Shown here: in pieces, positions 8,955-19,340 of the stretch
How the letters are laid out: each line of letters opens with the position of its first letter
How positions within the stretch are numbered: the stretch's first letter is position 1
Source: Nannochloropsis salina CCMP1776
Lineage: Eukaryota; Sar; Eustigmatophyceae; Eustigmatales; Monodopsidaceae
Direction: 5' to 3'
DNA: 64,000 nt
NCBI GenBank assembly: GCA_004565275.1
Contig: SDOX01000002.1
Span: forward strand, 504,884-568,883
Program-made: the position numbers and the translations under genes
The notes under the pieces: generated by a model
Told to the model about the DNA's origin: nothing
Databases searched by the model: none
What the model saw: the letters and a program-made list of their open reading frames with translations, nothing else

Positions 8955-10873
8955 CTACCTTGAGCGACAGTCCTCACAGCAGCTCGTGCCACTTAGTCCT
9001 TCCCGGCACCCTTTCTTCCTGTTGAACATCTCTCTCACACGGTGGCCCAGGGAGGCGACCAACCTCGAAGAAATACGGCGGGGCCTGGCGACCGGCGTGG
9101 CAGGTATGCCACTTGCACTCGTGTCGTCGTTCCCATCCTCCGAGTCGGTCACGCAGGAGTGGAGTTCCGAGTTGGGCGCCACTGCAATGTCAGTTGACCT
9201 TTGCTCTTTGATTTGAGGAGCTGTGGCGCGTTCAACGTCCGTGATAAGTCGGAGCAAAGCCCCGATCTCTGCCTCCTTCAACGGACCCACTTTGCGGAAA
9301 AACAGATTTCCTTCTTGACGAGAAACGCGCTCAATCACTGTCGCCAGAGTAAATGACCGATAGGTCCTAGGCGGCGCCCACAAGACCTTGTGCGAGGTAG
9401 CCTCCATATCTTCCCAGAGAAGAGGCGACTGCGCCTGCCGCCCACTCCGGTATTGATCCGTAATCGGCCAGTCTATTACATCGAACGACTCCATACACCC
9501 GGATGGATTGGGAATACTTGTACCTGAGGCCGTAGTGGTGGGTACGTCCGCCTCTCTCGGACTATGCCTGACGCCTTTCGCTCCACGCCGGTATTCCTTT
9601 CCATCATCGTACCCGTTTGTTCCACACTTGTTTGCTTTTGTAGAAGGAGCCTGGCACCGCAACTGGAGCAAGAGAGCCGTCCCTAGGACCCATTCATCGG
9701 GACAGCAAGCGCTGGATATTTTGTTGCCGAGTTTGAAGAGCTGCTTGAGGTCCGGATACGCAACAATCAAGCGGGCGTGCCCCCGGGTCAATCCACACCA
9801 TTGCACATGACTCACAGCGCTTTGCCGCAGTTTCTCGTTCCGTTTGCCCCACCCAGACGCTTCTGTATGTCAAAATGTATGGCTTGTGAGAAATGAAATC
9901 GAGGGGAAAAGACTCGGACCCTAATACCATGAAAATCGCGAAATCATTTCCTTCCGGCTTCATACCTTTCAAGTCCATGTCTTCTCCGGGCGTGAAGGCT
10001 ATTACGCTCCTAAAAGGTACTACATTCTTGAACACTCCCTCCGTTATCACAGATCGAGTTGTAAAGAGGGCAGACGGTGGCTGAATGGGTATGTCATACC
10101 CGGATACGATGTATATCATGCCCACCGATGTATCTCCTTCAAGCACCGCCTGAAGAGATTTAATAGTTGCATGCACGATACTTGATGAGCACCATTTTGT
10201 GCGAAGCCGAAGTTTTAAGTCATACTTAGTTGTAAAGAAGCTGGGATGGCTGATTTTTGTGTTGCGGAAGACGAAGAAGCGAATACGGGACGCAAATACC
10301 TGTGTGTAACGGCCACAGAAAGGTCAAAATGTCGATCATGCAGAGTCATCGAAGATGAGAGCTATTTCTTCGGTGGCACTTCTCAATTGTGTATATAAAT
10401 GAGTTGAAAAGAGGATGGTAGTTTTCACGTCACGCTGTATGGGACTACCCGAACTGTGGGCCCCATGTCGCCTTGCCTCTTCGAGCGAAACACCATTGTA
10501 TTCGTAAAAGGTAGACTCATGTCATAAACACATAACTTACTTTATCACTTGCCCGCCATTTTTCCCATAGTAGGGGATTCGTCACTCCATCGTGAGCTAA
10601 AAAAAGAACCCCCACGCTGTGCTGGTCCTTATCAGGAACACAATTTATACTAGCATTCGGCTTTTCAACATGTATCCCAATTCTACCGATATCATATTCA
10701 GCGTGTGATTTTCCGTCGACGCAGTTTTCACTTCTTGAAGCATCTGGCCTTCTAGGGGATGTTGATGCCTTTCGTTGGCCTTCCTTGACGTAGGAAGAGA
10801 CCGATTTAAGGACGTGCCTCGGGCCGCCTTCAGCGCAATTTTTAACATTTTCGCCGACATCAGCATCACACAT
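8955..10873 (-). CDS. GT14-like (core-2/I-branching, DUF266-type) glycosyltransferase
   Basis: Three exons by my reading: 10541-10873, 9966-10299 and 8955-9862, with introns of 241 nt (gtaagt donor) and 103 nt (gtatga donor); phases agree and give 524 aa. Family signs in order: VGVLFLAHDGVTNPLLWEKW (the LFL..H....LW opening of GT14/DUF266 proteins), RLRTKWCSSSIVHATIKSLQ, GMIYIVSGYDIPIQPPSALF (the L/I-S-x-x-x-I-P-x-x-P core), QWCGLTRGHARLIV, then CCPDEWVLGTAL (the DE acceptor-site motif), VIDWPITDQYRSG and, near the end, LFFRKVG. Such enzymes transfer GlcNAc or other sugars in the Golgi. No N-terminal membrane anchor is present in this model; an upstream exon ending near 10955 (cgtgagt donor) is probably 5' UTR but could instead carry the anchor. 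The C-terminal ~90 residues are Ser/Arg-rich. Family call moderate, substrate unknown. Confidence 0.72.
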
Positions 10874-11408
10874 GATTCAAGTGGATCCTGTCAAGTGCTA
10901 TTCTTGTGAAAAATTAGGTTGATCGAATATTGGGAAATGGGCTTTGAAACTCACGTCATGCTGTTGTCTGGTTGCTTGGACCTCTGGGGCCTTATGTTGA
11001 AATCCTCAGTAAACCACCAATAGATGATTTGAAAAACGTGCCCTTCCACTAGAGTCCCTTCAATTTATCATCTTGCACATCGCAGTGACGCAAACAGGAC
11101 CAAAATGAGCCTCAGTGAGCTTACCCGATTAGTAAGGTCTCCGCGCTCCGCCCCCCCGCCTCAACGGCTGGCTTGTGGGCGACTCGACAACCGATTTTTA
11201 ACTTTTCTTGACCGCGATATCGCCTACGTGAGGACATTGTTGCAATTAATCATAACGCGCTTACTCGAGGACTTCTCCAATTTTCTTTGATTCTTCCCGT
11301 AGCAATTTTGTGGCTTTTTCAGTCTCAGGGATTGCTTCAAGAACGCGTTGGGAGGACGACGACAGCAAGTCTTCTTGGTGTCAAGGCGCAGACACAAATT
11401 TTGGAACA
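10874..11408. other. Divergent 5' region with a leader intron and a uORF
   Basis: Holds the 5' side of the glycosyltransferase gene (-), with an apparent leader intron about 10888-10954 (gtgagt donor, TTGACAG acceptor), and the 5' side of the C2-like/PH gene (+). On + an ATG at 11105 in good context opens a short frame; if a GTGAGG donor near 11228 is spliced to the acceptor near 11331, it continues as a ~70-codon frame and stops just past the main ATG at 11409, so it would act as an overlapping uORF. Confidence 0.35.
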
Positions 11409-13144
11409 ATGGGAAATTTGAGTTCAACGACAAACACAGTGCGATCTACCTCACCAAGGAGGAATGACCAAAAGGAAGTGGCAATAGCTGGACATGGACG
11501 AGTTGAATCGAATGTATTGCCAGCTCAAAGTGCATCTCCACCTCTTCCTCTGACAGCCGCGCCCACGCAGGCATTGCACCTGGCGTCGCCAGCTATCGGT
11601 GTGGACAGCACAAATTCAACTCCATGTTTTTCTGACCTAGCGCCGACAATAGCTGTATCGGTGAGCACGAGTCCACCGTCCTCTGCGGCCGATTCTCTCA
11701 TTTTCTCCGGACGCGCCGCAACATCTTCCCCGTTGCCCTTGTCCCCGCGGTCAAATTTGTCTGATGGGAGCAGTGTAAGCTCAACAGAAGGCCGAGACAA
11801 CAGCTTTTTTTGGAATCTACAAGAGCAGTACAATAAGTACAAAATGGCACGGCGTCAAAGTCTGCTAGAAAGCGCGGGGTAAGAGCAAGCTAGGGTGTTC
11901 GCAAATTTCAATGGTAGTATCTTCGATATCAGGATCCTAAAGAAACTTGAACATCACTTATACCTTTCACAGTCATCTGGGTCGACCATGCCGACTTGTT
12001 TTGCACTCTATTACGGTACAAGGCGCTTTCGCGTCAACCGCTCGAATACAAGCAGAAGTGTGTGTTTTGCGCGAGAAGCCGCACCAGGGCCTCGTCCCCG
12101 ATGCTCCTCCCGTCCGCACCCCGCCTCGCTTCCCCCTTAGGCCCGGGCAAGCCAACTTTGGTGGAGAATCCGATATCATCATCCTCCCTTCAATCACGAC
12201 CACTTCCACACTTAGCATCACAGTCCTCCTCCAGGATGTGCCTATCGGAACTGTATACTACCCAGTGGCCGAAGTGACGGCAACCTTACGGCCCACAGAG
12301 CTTCGCCTTATGCCTGGGAGGACATCCCTGCGATCCCCCTCTAATTTTCCGCTTCGTCGCAGGAAAGGATCTCCGACGCTTCGCCGCACGGGCGACACAG
12401 AGGCATCGGAGTGTCGAGGTAGGCTTTCTCCACCTCATTCCGTGAGCGTTCTGCCATCACCGCCTACCCCGCAAGCCATAGCAGCACAAGTAAAGGATAC
12501 GAACGGGGGGATACAAGCCGCAGAAGGGCCTCCCAGGTTGTGCACCGTCTGGGGAGATCTGACATTTTACAATAACAGGAGGTACGGGAGAAGAGCAACA
12601 TGGCCACGGGAACCTGGAATACTGTACTGGTAAAAGATCTGTTTCTCTTATGTCCCTTTACACCCAATACAGTTCAGCCGTGGGCTGGGTGGATGTCATA
12701 GAGGAAGCGGGCAAGCCGGTGAATGAGCCCAGACTTCTTGTGGTCACTCCGCAGTCTTTTGGCTTGCTTGTAACCCCGCAGTGCGTTGTGGTACGTGTTC
12801 TTTCGTTCAGCTCACTCTTACTTTGAAATTCTTCCATAAAAATCACCGATCGGTATCGTATATCTCTACTCAAGGGAAATCTTGGGTTCAACATGAACCA
12901 GGTCAGGCACGTGGAGCCTGGAGGCCGTTCTCAACGACTGCCAGAACGAGAGGATGAGACAAGCCCCCAAAACATGAGCGTGAATGACAAAGGGGGAGGC
13001 TCATTGACTCTATCCGTCTCTCGTCCAGATGGTGGAGAGAAAGACATGATATTGGCTGTTGATAGCGAGCAGGATGCACGCCGATGGACTCAGCTTCTCA
13101 GACGTGGATCTCACGATGCAGCTTTCGGGTCTGGGGTGAGTTAG
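11409..13144 (+). CDS. C2-like / PH-domain protein with possible N-myristoylation
   Basis: Four coding exons by my reading: 11409-11878, 11973-12629, 12673-12790 and 12875-13144; all phases agree, 504 aa. The chosen start gives MGNLSSTTN, a plausible N-myristoylation signal (Gly2, Ser/Thr at 6). Residues ~10-150 are Ser/Thr/Pro-rich and disordered, ending in a short helix (NLQEQYNKYKMARRQSLL). Exon 2 opens with a beta-rich segment (RPCRLVLHSITVQGAF, later IIILPSITTTSTLSITVLLQDVPIGTVYYPV) resembling a C2 domain. The last two exons form a PH-like domain: SAVGWVDVIEEAGKP, LLVVTPQSF, then SLTLSVSRPDGGEKD and the closing helix SEQDARRWTQLLRR. Both module types bind membranes or phosphoinositides. 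The third intron would be only 43 nt. I know no named family with this order; domain calls are by pattern only. Confidence 0.6.
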
Positions 13145-13289
13145 ATGCACTCATCAATGTGAGTTTATAGCCCGTGGATGTCAGCTCACGGCAGGTGCGC
13201 TCATATATACTTAGACCAACGTTTTCTAAGACTTAATTTGGCTCTTCTTTTCCTTTTTCGACACCAATGTCCATTTCCTTTGTACAGAT

Positions 13290-14810
13290 TTAATTTCTGC
13301 AGTTTTGAGGCGTCCCGTACTCCCCTTCCCCTCGTAGAATTAATTGTCCACTCACATTATGGCGCAGGGCGGCACGGAAGCCGTCAACTAGTAATGTGAA
13401 TTCTTCTGCGGTCAAGGCCTCCAGGTCTAACGAGCGTGCAGTTGTTATAAGCGAAAAAGCACGTGGAATGGGTTGTTGACCGGGATGATTACCTGCCGTC
13501 GCGAGAAGTACAGGAAGAATCGCGGAGGAACAGCGACGACGTAAAGTTGCAGTGCCCAACAGACCGGGATGCTCGGGATCAGGAGCCGTACTTTCCCGCA
13601 CATCTCTCAAGTCGGTAATAGCAAGGGAAGATAGGTTTCTATGCTTGCCCTGGTTGCGATCTGACGCCCAGTAGAGGCGTGTACAGTCCTCATTGCAAAA
13701 AATGAGTCTTTTTTTGGGTACCCCACGACGGCCGTGCTTTCCGAAAGATGAGTTAAATTGATCGAAATGATTAGAATCATACATTTAAAAATCAACAATT
13801 CGAGTAATGCATAATCTAGAGTCGGAGTCCGCCAAAAAGTGGTTGTGGTCTGCCAGTCAAAAATCAGTCGCTACGGAGCAAGTGACGGTAATCCTTCGCT
13901 TACCTTTATAACACATATTCCTTTCTTGAGGGTCAACATTAGACGATCAAGAGCTGCTTTTTCTTGAGCGAGAAACGATGCAGGTAGAGAGAGGCGATCG
14001 CTAGTTCCGAGCAGAAAGTTGCCAGCTGCCGGAGCCTGTATTCTCACATCTGTCCGCATCCCTGCTTCGACAGAGCTTCCTCGCTCTCCCTTCTCGTTGT
14101 GCGAAAAAGAAAGGGAGACAGTTTCTAGTTCACAGGTTGAGCTATCCACGGCCTGGAAAAAAACAAGAATATCTCGCTTGCGGGGTTCGTTAACCACTTT
14201 ATGTGCTAGTTCGTTGACGTAGTAGGCAAGCCGGCTCTGGCGAGTCTCCAGAACACAAGCCAGTCCAGCTGTCAAATATAGATGAAAAATAAATAAAATA
14301 TACATATTCAGATGCTAATATTGTTACTATGCACGGCATAGAGGTCAATCGTTAAGTAAATCTCAAGCTTTACAACAATTGCAGAGAAAATGCTTGATAG
14401 GATGGTATCGAACAATTTTACGCCTTCATATCGATATATAAGAAAATCCACCACGTACCTTTGGCCCACAAGGAGCGGGGCGGAAATATGGCGTGTAATT
14501 CTTTGTCCACGATGAGATCATTGATCTCAATGAATTCACGGAATCGACGACGCACAATCCATTGGCGCCCCTTCCAGCGCACACGAATTAAGTAGACCGT
14601 GTAAGTACTTCCTGATAAGCACGGAGAGGAACATTTCCCTCTAAAATCAATCATTCCTCGACAGCCATATGCCTCCACCTGTGACACGACAAGTTCGTTT
14701 CCAACGACGGCTGCCGATAAAGAGGGTTCTATATCTATTTCATATCCCAATCGAGATTTGCTCTTTCGATCCGCAAGGTCACACTCACTCGTACGGATTA
14801 GCTCCATCAT
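13290..14810 (-). CDS. PX-PH phosphoinositide-binding protein
   Basis: Three exons by my reading: 14459-14810, 13904-14268 and 13290-13736 (introns 190 and 167 nt); phases agree, 387 aa. The N-terminal part is a PX domain: VEAYGCRGMIDFRG, YTVYLIRVRWKGRQWIVRRRFREF (the basic RRFREF box that contacts PI3P), then IFPPRSLWAK and, across the junction, the closing helix RLAYYVNELAHKVV. The C-terminal part is a PH domain: KKGICVIKHGRRGVPKKRLIFC, LYWASDRN, ITDLRDVRE, FSLITTARSLDLEALTAEEF and the final amphipathic helix. The PH shape (strand-KHGRKG-strand-LDLEA) is that of PLC/phosphoinositide-sensing PH domains. An acceptor-like site just before the ATG suggests a 5' exon, so the N terminus may be longer. 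It converges with the C2-like/PH gene, 145 bp between stops. Likely endosomal or trafficking role, inferred. Confidence 0.7.
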
Positions 14811-16005
14811 AATTCCTGTATCAATATCGAAGAGTTCAGAGAGAATGAGAACGGCTGCTCATCAAATACTTATCGTAGCGCAATATTATTGATGGCTACC
14901 ATATATGAATGATGACATCTACTGAGCAGCTTAGATATAAGGCACGGATCATAAAGACCTGGTTATCCCACACCATAGCTTGGTGGCATTATATTGGTTA
15001 CACCTTCGAAGGTTGGTGAGTGATTACAAATAAATCAAGCCTTGTGGTGATAAACGACCAATTATGGTCAAATGAAGACATACTTAGGACCGTGAAAGCA
15101 AGAAACATCTTGACAAACAAAGAGTATTGAAATAGAAGTTAGGAGGATGAGGGAGCCGTTACGCGCCGTTCCGTGGCGCCCCGGTTCAAATGCCGGAATA
15201 AAGTTCTTTGAGGCCGAAAATGCTTCTTCCTGCAATTTTAAGGGGCTTTCGTCAAGCTGGCAAGATAGATCTCTCGTAAGGCTAAGACGACCATACAGAG
15301 GTTCAGTGAGGTATGAGTGTAAGTATCTTGTGGGGAACAAAAGTGAACGGGCAACGGCCAACGGATTGAAAGCGTTGCGTGAAACGGGTGGGAATATGTG
15401 TAACGTTTCAAAGCTAAATAGACCCTTTTTCCGTGATTAGATGTATTGAAACCGGAAAAGATAAATTGGAAATTCCCGAAAAACATATATAGGAAATAGG
15501 ATCGATCCCATTAATAAAGGTATCTCGTTTACAGAGTGAAAGCATTCCCGACGCGCAAGTCATTCATTCTGTAACTCCTGTTTACGTGTCTTCCTTCGGT
15601 AGATCATTTCCATGAGGGAAAACAGAAGAGACATGTGTGATTGGTCTTTCACATTATGCCAGAGCTGTTCGAAGCAATGTTCTTCCGTTATTTCATTTCC
15701 ATAAAAAAGAGTACAGAAGAGACGTAAGTAATTGACTTAAGGACGTATGGTAGAGTTGTTGGAAGCGACGTGACAATAAACAATTGGAAAAAGGATGTGA
15801 AATGCAACCACGGAGTTATTTGCATAAGATGCACGGGAACATCATTGCAGGATTAGAAAATTTGCACCAGAAGAAAAATATCTCATATAGGGAGCCAAAA
15901 CTTTACCAAATAGAATTAAAAGACAACGCTTCAAAGATGTCATTAATCATATTTTCGTCCGATGCAACAACCCCTACATGGTAACAAGACCTCTTGATTT
16001 CTAAT
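14811..16005. other. AT-rich intergenic stretch
   Basis: About 1.2 kb between two genes on the minus strand. Overlapping short ORFs occur on both strands around 15068-15440, with splice-like sites, but no family signature and no consistent phase into the PX-PH gene. It may contain a 5' exon of that gene. Nothing else is recognisable. Confidence 0.4.
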
Positions 16006-17237
16006 CTACAACGCGAATCCGAACGAGAAGGCATTAGCCACAGGTTTGTTACTCATGGAAACCGCACTGGGGACCTCTTTAGACATCAAAGGACACACAA
16101 CTTTATCGCGCCGTATAAGACGTGCACCCTTCTGCTCATTGCGCCGAGAAATGGCGAATAAATTTCGAGTCCCTTGCCCAAAACGCTTTCGCAGCTTTTC
16201 CTTCTCTGTAGATGCCTCTTCCCAGTGGTCCAAATGAATGATACGAGCATCCTGCTCATCAAAGTCAATTTTGCTGCTTTTGCTGCCCCTGCTCGCGGCA
16301 CTGGTTTCTGAATCTCGGCGCGTCGCACGTGTTGGCTGCATTATCAAATACAAGCCTTGGTCAGTAGGAACTTCTCGGTCGTCCTCGTTCACACCCTCTG
16401 GAGAAAACATACGTGTAAAAGGGAAAAAAGTGATATGTGAATTTCATCAAAGGGACGACGCATACACAAATGTGAATTTCAATATTTCAAGTTCAAATTC
16501 TCTCAGACATCCAAGGAAATTGGAGCTGCAGTAGCACAGCGAGTTGGCGTACTCGACAGGCTGTAAGCTTGATCTGCGAATGGATTAAGGGAATTCGCTT
16601 TTCATCATCGAGATTACACGGATCTTTTCGAATTCACTTAGGAAAATACCATGTCCTTAAAAAACTTACCTGTCACAGGCTGCGGGTGTAGTTGTACCGA
16701 CGTGTGAATAGATGGCTGGTCAGATGGAGACAGCGGAGGAATGACGCCTGGCAGCTGGTGTCCGCTTGGTTTTGAATTATTCCGATATACGGATTTATCT
16801 GCTCGAATCTTGTCTCTCCTCTTCCTCCCTTCTTTCTTCTTTGGACGCTTCTTGATGTGTTCGTCTGTACAAAGGTTACAGCTGCCCAAGTCCCGGACAA
16901 GATCTTCGAGCGGTGGGTCATGCTTTCGGTCCTGCGTCCTGGCAGCATCCTCATCGATTTCGAAGCCAAAGGTAAATGTGCGCCGCTTCTCTTGAAGCTT
17001 ACAAGAAAGTCGAGTCAGCATTTTGTCCCTTCCTTCATGAACATGGGAACCCGACCGCTGCTCTGAAGCGCCTGACTTCCAGGCGTGGAATGTGCTGCTC
17101 CGAATTGGGTGTGCCTGACAGGTACCGCCGAAAGGTCGTTGAGGCGTCCCTTCGTTTGCAGGATCTTCCATTCCATGAACTGAGTTTGATCGTAGTTCAC
17201 GCCGGGCAAACTGACGGGCTAAACGTGACTTCCCCAT
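16006..17237 (-). CDS. Basic, low-complexity protein of unknown function
   Basis: I do not recognise it. Two exons: 16670-17237 and 16006-16397, intron 272 nt (gtaagt donor, TTTTCTCCAG acceptor), phases agree, 319 aa. The ATG at 17237 is the first in frame after an upstream TGA. The first exon is rich in Arg/Lys/Ser, with a hydrophobic-charged stretch RRTFTFGFEIDEDAA, a Cys pair in SCNLCTDEH and a lysine block KKRPKKKEGRKRR that would serve as a nuclear localisation signal; it ends in a Pro/Ser/His-rich segment. Exon 2 starts EGVNEDDREVP, has a Ser-rich stretch (ASRGSKSSK) and a charged helical part (EKEKLRKRFGQGTRNLF). No membrane segment. It is a plausible gene because the splice sites and phases fit and both exons are open, but it could be a poorly conserved or young gene. 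Confidence 0.45.
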
Positions 17238-17951
17238 CGTAAGTTCGGCCGACAGTGCGAAGGATTTTACGCATCTCTTGTGGCCAGACAGGAGCCTTCA
17301 TTCCAATGCATCACCCCAGTCGTCATCATCTCTCACTCCCACATAGTCTCAAACGGCTATCAGTTTTCCATCTCTGTTATTCGTCGTGTGACGTGAGTCG
17401 GGAAGTTCGCGTTGGTTTTGAGTGGTTTTGAGACACCCACGACAGTAGTATCTTATCGCCAATGGCTGGGCAAGGCGAGTGCTACGAGGGAAGTAGGAGA
17501 GAAAGAACTTTCTTTGCACTGGCTGTGAAACACTTGTGCTAGATGCGCTTGGTACATTGTTTTCAAGCTTATATGAAATCATTGCTCAATGCTACATACT
17601 TGCTCGCTCCTCTTTCCTGTCGGGTAATATGACGCAACTGTTTTGGCCCATATTTCATCCCCATCCACGCACCGAATATCTGCCTCCGACTGTCTCGTGT
17701 GTCCACGAGCTATACTTTATCTTTCATTTGTGCGATTTGATCATCACACTTCAAACTTGCATAGAGATGGAGATTCAAACGCATTTACTCGTTTGACATA
17801 CATTTCGTGGTTTTTTAATAATCCCACATGGTCCCACGCTACACCAAACTCTTTCATCTCATGAGAGTTTTAAAGATAATCATAAAATTTATTGAGTAGT
17901 ATCTTTTCCTCCTGGAAATTTATTCCTCTTCTCAGCTCTCTGAAATCAAAA
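17238..17951. other. Divergent intergenic region
   Basis: About 710 bp between the starts of the unknown basic protein (-) and the SGNH hydrolase (+). No coding signature; several short ORFs without family resemblance. The 60 bp immediately upstream of 17952 are open in frame but lack an ATG. Confidence 0.4.
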
Positions 17952-19340
17952 ATGCTGGGACATATTCGCAAATGCGATCGTGGCAAGTCTATCCGCAAGC
18001 TCCCCCAGGAAGACATGGGCGGCAGCGGAATTTGGTGGCGTAAGGGCACAACAGCTTTGTATCCTTGCAAGGTCCGTCGACCAGTCGTGCTTGTTATGGG
18101 CGACTCCCATACGCAAGGGATGTACGGTGCTAACTATGTGGAGGTACTCCAAGCGAGATTTCCGGCCTTCCGCTTGGTAAACGCAGGTCGAAACGGCGAG
18201 GTACTGGAAAGTATTCGACGTCGTACTATACCACTGCTCCAAGCGTTTGGCGGGGACGTTGTGGGTGTGGTCATACTGGGCGGCACGAACGACTGTCTAG
18301 CGAACCTGAATGCCTCGACTCGGGCTTTAATCCGCCTTTACAATCCCTTCCTCAGGGAGCTTCCCCTCCTTTCTGAGTACACCAAGATCCTTCACGACCT
18401 GTTAGGTACCATTTATGCGCACGAGGTCTCGTCATACATCGACATTTGCTGCGTGACTCCCCCGATGATTGCCGAGTGCCCCGACTCCCTCGAGAACAAG
18501 TTGGTTGACAGCGTATGTGACGAAATTCGGGCCACAGTGCGGCGCATAACGCACAAGCGAAGGGAGAAGGGGGTCGAGAATGTCGTCACACAAGAAAACA
18601 AGGATGCAGATGGACGAATGGAGGTAACAACCGGCGCAGGGTTTCTTCTTCCGCCGGCTTTGTCCAGCTCCGAGCTTCCAAAGACACGCTGGGCTGGGGG
18701 CAAGACCGAGGAAAGAGACGCCGACGACTGGCAGCACGAGCAGGGTCATCGACATTGGCGAGCTCGGCAAGGCCATCATCGCTCCACTCTAACCTCGCTG
18801 GGGCCTCCTCACCCTCGACGCCGCCTGCATTGTCTTGACTTCAACATGCATATGAAGCGGCACTTGGAGGAGGTAATAGCCGACAAGCCGCGAAAGGCAT
18901 TTGAACCCGATTTCTTCAACATGTGCTTCAACAGCGGGGTCAGTCTGGTCAGTGGGTCTGTCTTAAAGTGGGACTCAGTCTCTGCCGCGCGCGGCCTCGC
19001 GCTGCACAACGACGGAGTGCACATGAACGAGAGAGCTATCGGTCCTCTGGTTGACGCTCTTGGCCTGTGGTTGGAGGCTTTGCAAGAAGAACTTTACATG
19101 CGACACACCCGTGAGGCCTATGCATCGGCTATTACAAGATCGTGTGCTTCAAATACCATGCCTTATCCCCCGGTCAGGGCAGATAAAGCAGGCGGAGATG
19201 ACCGTGCCAATTTTGAATATGCCTTTCCCGAGACGAGGAACTTTGATCGTCGTAAGGGACAAGCTGTCGAAAAACCTGAGTATGATGAGAAAGTGGAAAA
19301 AGGCGTACAGGCTGCCGACGACAAAAGTCCTAGATCATGA
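17952..19340 (+). CDS. SGNH/GDSL-type hydrolase
   Basis: Single-exon protein of 462 aa from the ATG at 17952; the frame is open 60 nt further up but only through non-ATG codons. All four SGNH blocks are visible: block I VVLVMGDSHTQG (~50-60, nucleophile Ser; Ser-His in place of the usual Ser-x), block II VNAGRNGE (Gly), block III GGTNDC (Asn), and block V NDGVHMNE (Asp-x-x-His) near residue 360. Between blocks III and V there is an insertion of ~100 residues rich in charged residues and His (~210-300), absent from compact esterases of this superfamily. There is no signal peptide or membrane helix, suggesting a cytosolic or nuclear esterase, thioesterase or acetylhydrolase; the substrate cannot be deduced. 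The C-terminal ~70 residues are charged and disordered. The catalytic set is complete, so activity is expected. Confidence 0.82.
   Translation: MLGHIRKCDRGKSIRKLPQEDMGGSGIWWRKGTTALYPCKVRRPVVLVMGDSHTQGMYGANYVEVLQARFPAFRLVNAGRNGEVLESIRRRTIPLLQAFGGDVVGVVILGGTNDCLANLNASTRALIRLYNPFLRELPLLSEYTKILHDLLGTIYAHEVSSYIDICCVTPPMIAECPDSLENKLVDSVCDEIRATVRRITHKRREKGVENVVTQENKDADGRMEVTTGAGFLLPPALSSSELPKTRWAGGKTEERDADDWQHEQGHRHWRARQGHHRSTLTSLGPPHPRRRLHCLDFNMHMKRHLEEVIADKPRKAFEPDFFNMCFNSGVSLVSGSVLKWDSVSAARGLALHNDGVHMNERAIGPLVDALGLWLEALQEELYMRHTREAYASAITRSCASNTMPYPPVRADKAGGDDRANFEYAFPETRNFDRRKGQAVEKPEYDEKVEKGVQAADDKSPRS

Noticed and set aside
15170-15200. T-loop-like GGTTCAAATGCC, suggestive of a tRNA
   Set aside because: No matching acceptor stem or anticodon arm upstream.
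15068-15440. Overlapping ORFs on both strands between the PX-PH gene and the basic protein
   Set aside because: No family, inconsistent phase with a splice into the PX-PH exon; could be an unmodelled 5' exon but not supportable.
17892-17951. Upstream extension of the SGNH hydrolase
   Set aside because: Open frame without an ATG; starts only at a TTG.
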